A stretch of 64,000 nt of DNA from Pedobacter sp. HDW13 (GTDB taxonomy: Bacteria > Bacteroidota > Bacteroidia > Sphingobacteriales > Sphingobacteriaceae): NCBI RefSeq assembly GCF_011303555.1, contig NZ_CP049868.1:6076001-6140000 (forward strand), written 5' to 3'. The notes below the pieces were generated by a model. That model had not been told where the DNA came from and did not search any database. It saw nothing but the letters and a program-made list of their open reading frames with translations. This document shows, piece by piece, positions 63,374 to 64,000 of this stretch. Numbering within the stretch: the stretch's first letter is position 1; every line of letters starts with the position of its first letter. Position numbers and translations under genes: made by a program.

Positions 63374-64000
63374 TTATTTCCGCAGCATATTCCGGTATTC
63401 GGAAGGTTTCATTCCCTTTATCGTCTTAAAAAACTTATTAAAATTAGTGGGGTTGTTAAAGCCACTGGCATAACATACATCGGTTATGCTGTTATCTTCT
63501 GATTGTAAGAGCTTGCAGGCATGGCCAATCCTGATTTCGTTAATAAACTGGGTGAGCGATTTTTGCGCCCGCATTTTAAAAAAACGGCAAAAAGAATTGG
63601 GTGTCATGTTGCATAATTCGGCCACCTCTTCGAGATGAATATCGTTATGAAAATTTTTCATTAAAAACTGGTAAACCTTATTAATGCGGTTATTATCTTT
63701 TTCATCGTAATGGTTCTTAAAGGCTGCGCTCGAAAGGAATCTGTAATCTTTCGATTTAGCCAGTATTTTAATGATTTCGATTACCGAAATAATATTCCCA
63801 AAACCATCATTATTAGCGAGGCCCAGTAAAATTGGTTTTACCTTGTAAGTGGTTTCCTCATCAAAAACCATTCCCCGTGCAGCTCTCGAAGCAAGGTCTT
63901 CTACCTGTCGCAAAACCTCCTGATCATCGGTTAAGGTGTCGAAGAAATCGGCATTGAAATAAACAACAACCGATTTGACTGTTTTATCGTCCATATCTTC
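63374..64000 (-). CDS. AraC-family transcriptional regulator, 5' end outside the window
   Basis: The frame is open to the window edge (it begins ...ED before MDDKTVKSVVVYFN), so the N-terminus is cut. The visible 208 residues include the end of a cupin-like sensor domain and the C-terminal two helix-turn-helix motifs of AraC proteins: HLEEVAELCNMTPNSFCRFFKMRAQKSLTQFINEIRIGHACKLLQ and SITDVCYASGFNNPTNFNKFFKTIKGMKPSEYR. Such regulators usually control nearby carbohydrate uptake genes, which would lie beyond 64000. An internal ATG at 63994 is not needed as a start. Confidence 0.9.
   Translation of the reverse strand, partial: EDMDDKTVKSVVVYFNADFFDTLTDDQEVLRQVEDLASRAARGMVFDEETTYKVKPILLGLANNDGFGNIISVIEIIKILAKSKDYRFLSSAAFKNHYDEKDNNRINKVYQFLMKNFHNDIHLEEVAELCNMTPNSFCRFFKMRAQKSLTQFINEIRIGHACKLLQSEDNSITDVCYASGFNNPTNFNKFFKTIKGMKPSEYRNMLRK

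Overview
The window looks like a chromosomal segment of a Sphingobacteriaceae-type Bacteroidota, most likely Pedobacter or a close relative. The evidence is three ECF sigma/FecR/STN-TonB receptor modules, SusC/SusD pairs, lipoboxes followed by Cys-Lys, TAnnTTTG promoter -7 boxes, a CcoNO-fused cbb3 oxidase and intergenic REP-like palindromes. The genus is inferred from family knowledge, not from a database search.

Layout. (1) 1-9.3 kb: the tail of an ECF sigma factor, a FecR anti-sigma factor and an STN-type TonB-dependent receptor without SusD. They are followed by three surface-lipoprotein genes: two paralogous beta-helix proteins flanking a protein with an internal duplication. (2) 9.4-19.3 kb, minus strand: sigma factor, FecR, SusC, SusD, and an unusual fusion of a phosphodiesterase-like domain with a PhoA-type alkaline phosphatase. 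A secreted metallophosphoesterase lies downstream. Together these suggest a phosphate-ester scavenging locus. (3) 19.7-28.1 kb, minus strand: a second sigma/FecR/SusC/SusD module ending in a TlpA-like thioredoxin protein. (4) 28.2-46 kb: metal and drug efflux. An OmpR-type regulator and a frameshifted sensor kinase precede a CzcCBA-type pump. A TetR/small protein/MFS operon follows, then a second RND pump whose inner-membrane protein is fused to a TolC-like outer-membrane factor and is also frameshifted. (5) 46.1-60.9 kb: a microaerobic respiration island. It holds a nitronate-monooxygenase-like protein, a FixL-type PAS kinase with the heme histidine, a receiver-CRP/FNR fusion regulator, an orphan LDH N-terminal domain with a Cys-rich tail, hemN, ccoI, ccoS, ccoNO, ccoQ, ccoP, ccoG, ccoH and a SafE-like membrane protein. 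(6) 61-64 kb: DinB, an NTF2-like protein, repeats, an orphan gene, tRNA-Pro(GGG) and a 5'-truncated AraC regulator.

How the genes may work together. In parts 1-3 each receptor can signal through its STN domain to FecR and release the cognate sigma factor. In part 5 the FixL-like kinase probably phosphorylates the receiver-CRP protein. That protein has an FNR-type recognition helix (E-x-x-S-R) but no Fe-S cysteines, so an O2-sensing two-component system would control FNR-type boxes directly. Two such boxes are visible, at 46112-46123 and 50524-50535.

Main cautions. Both frameshifts (28944-30313 and 40473-44824) are one-base contractions of homopolymer runs, so they may be sequence errors. I saw no CRISPR array, prophage, transposase or rRNA.
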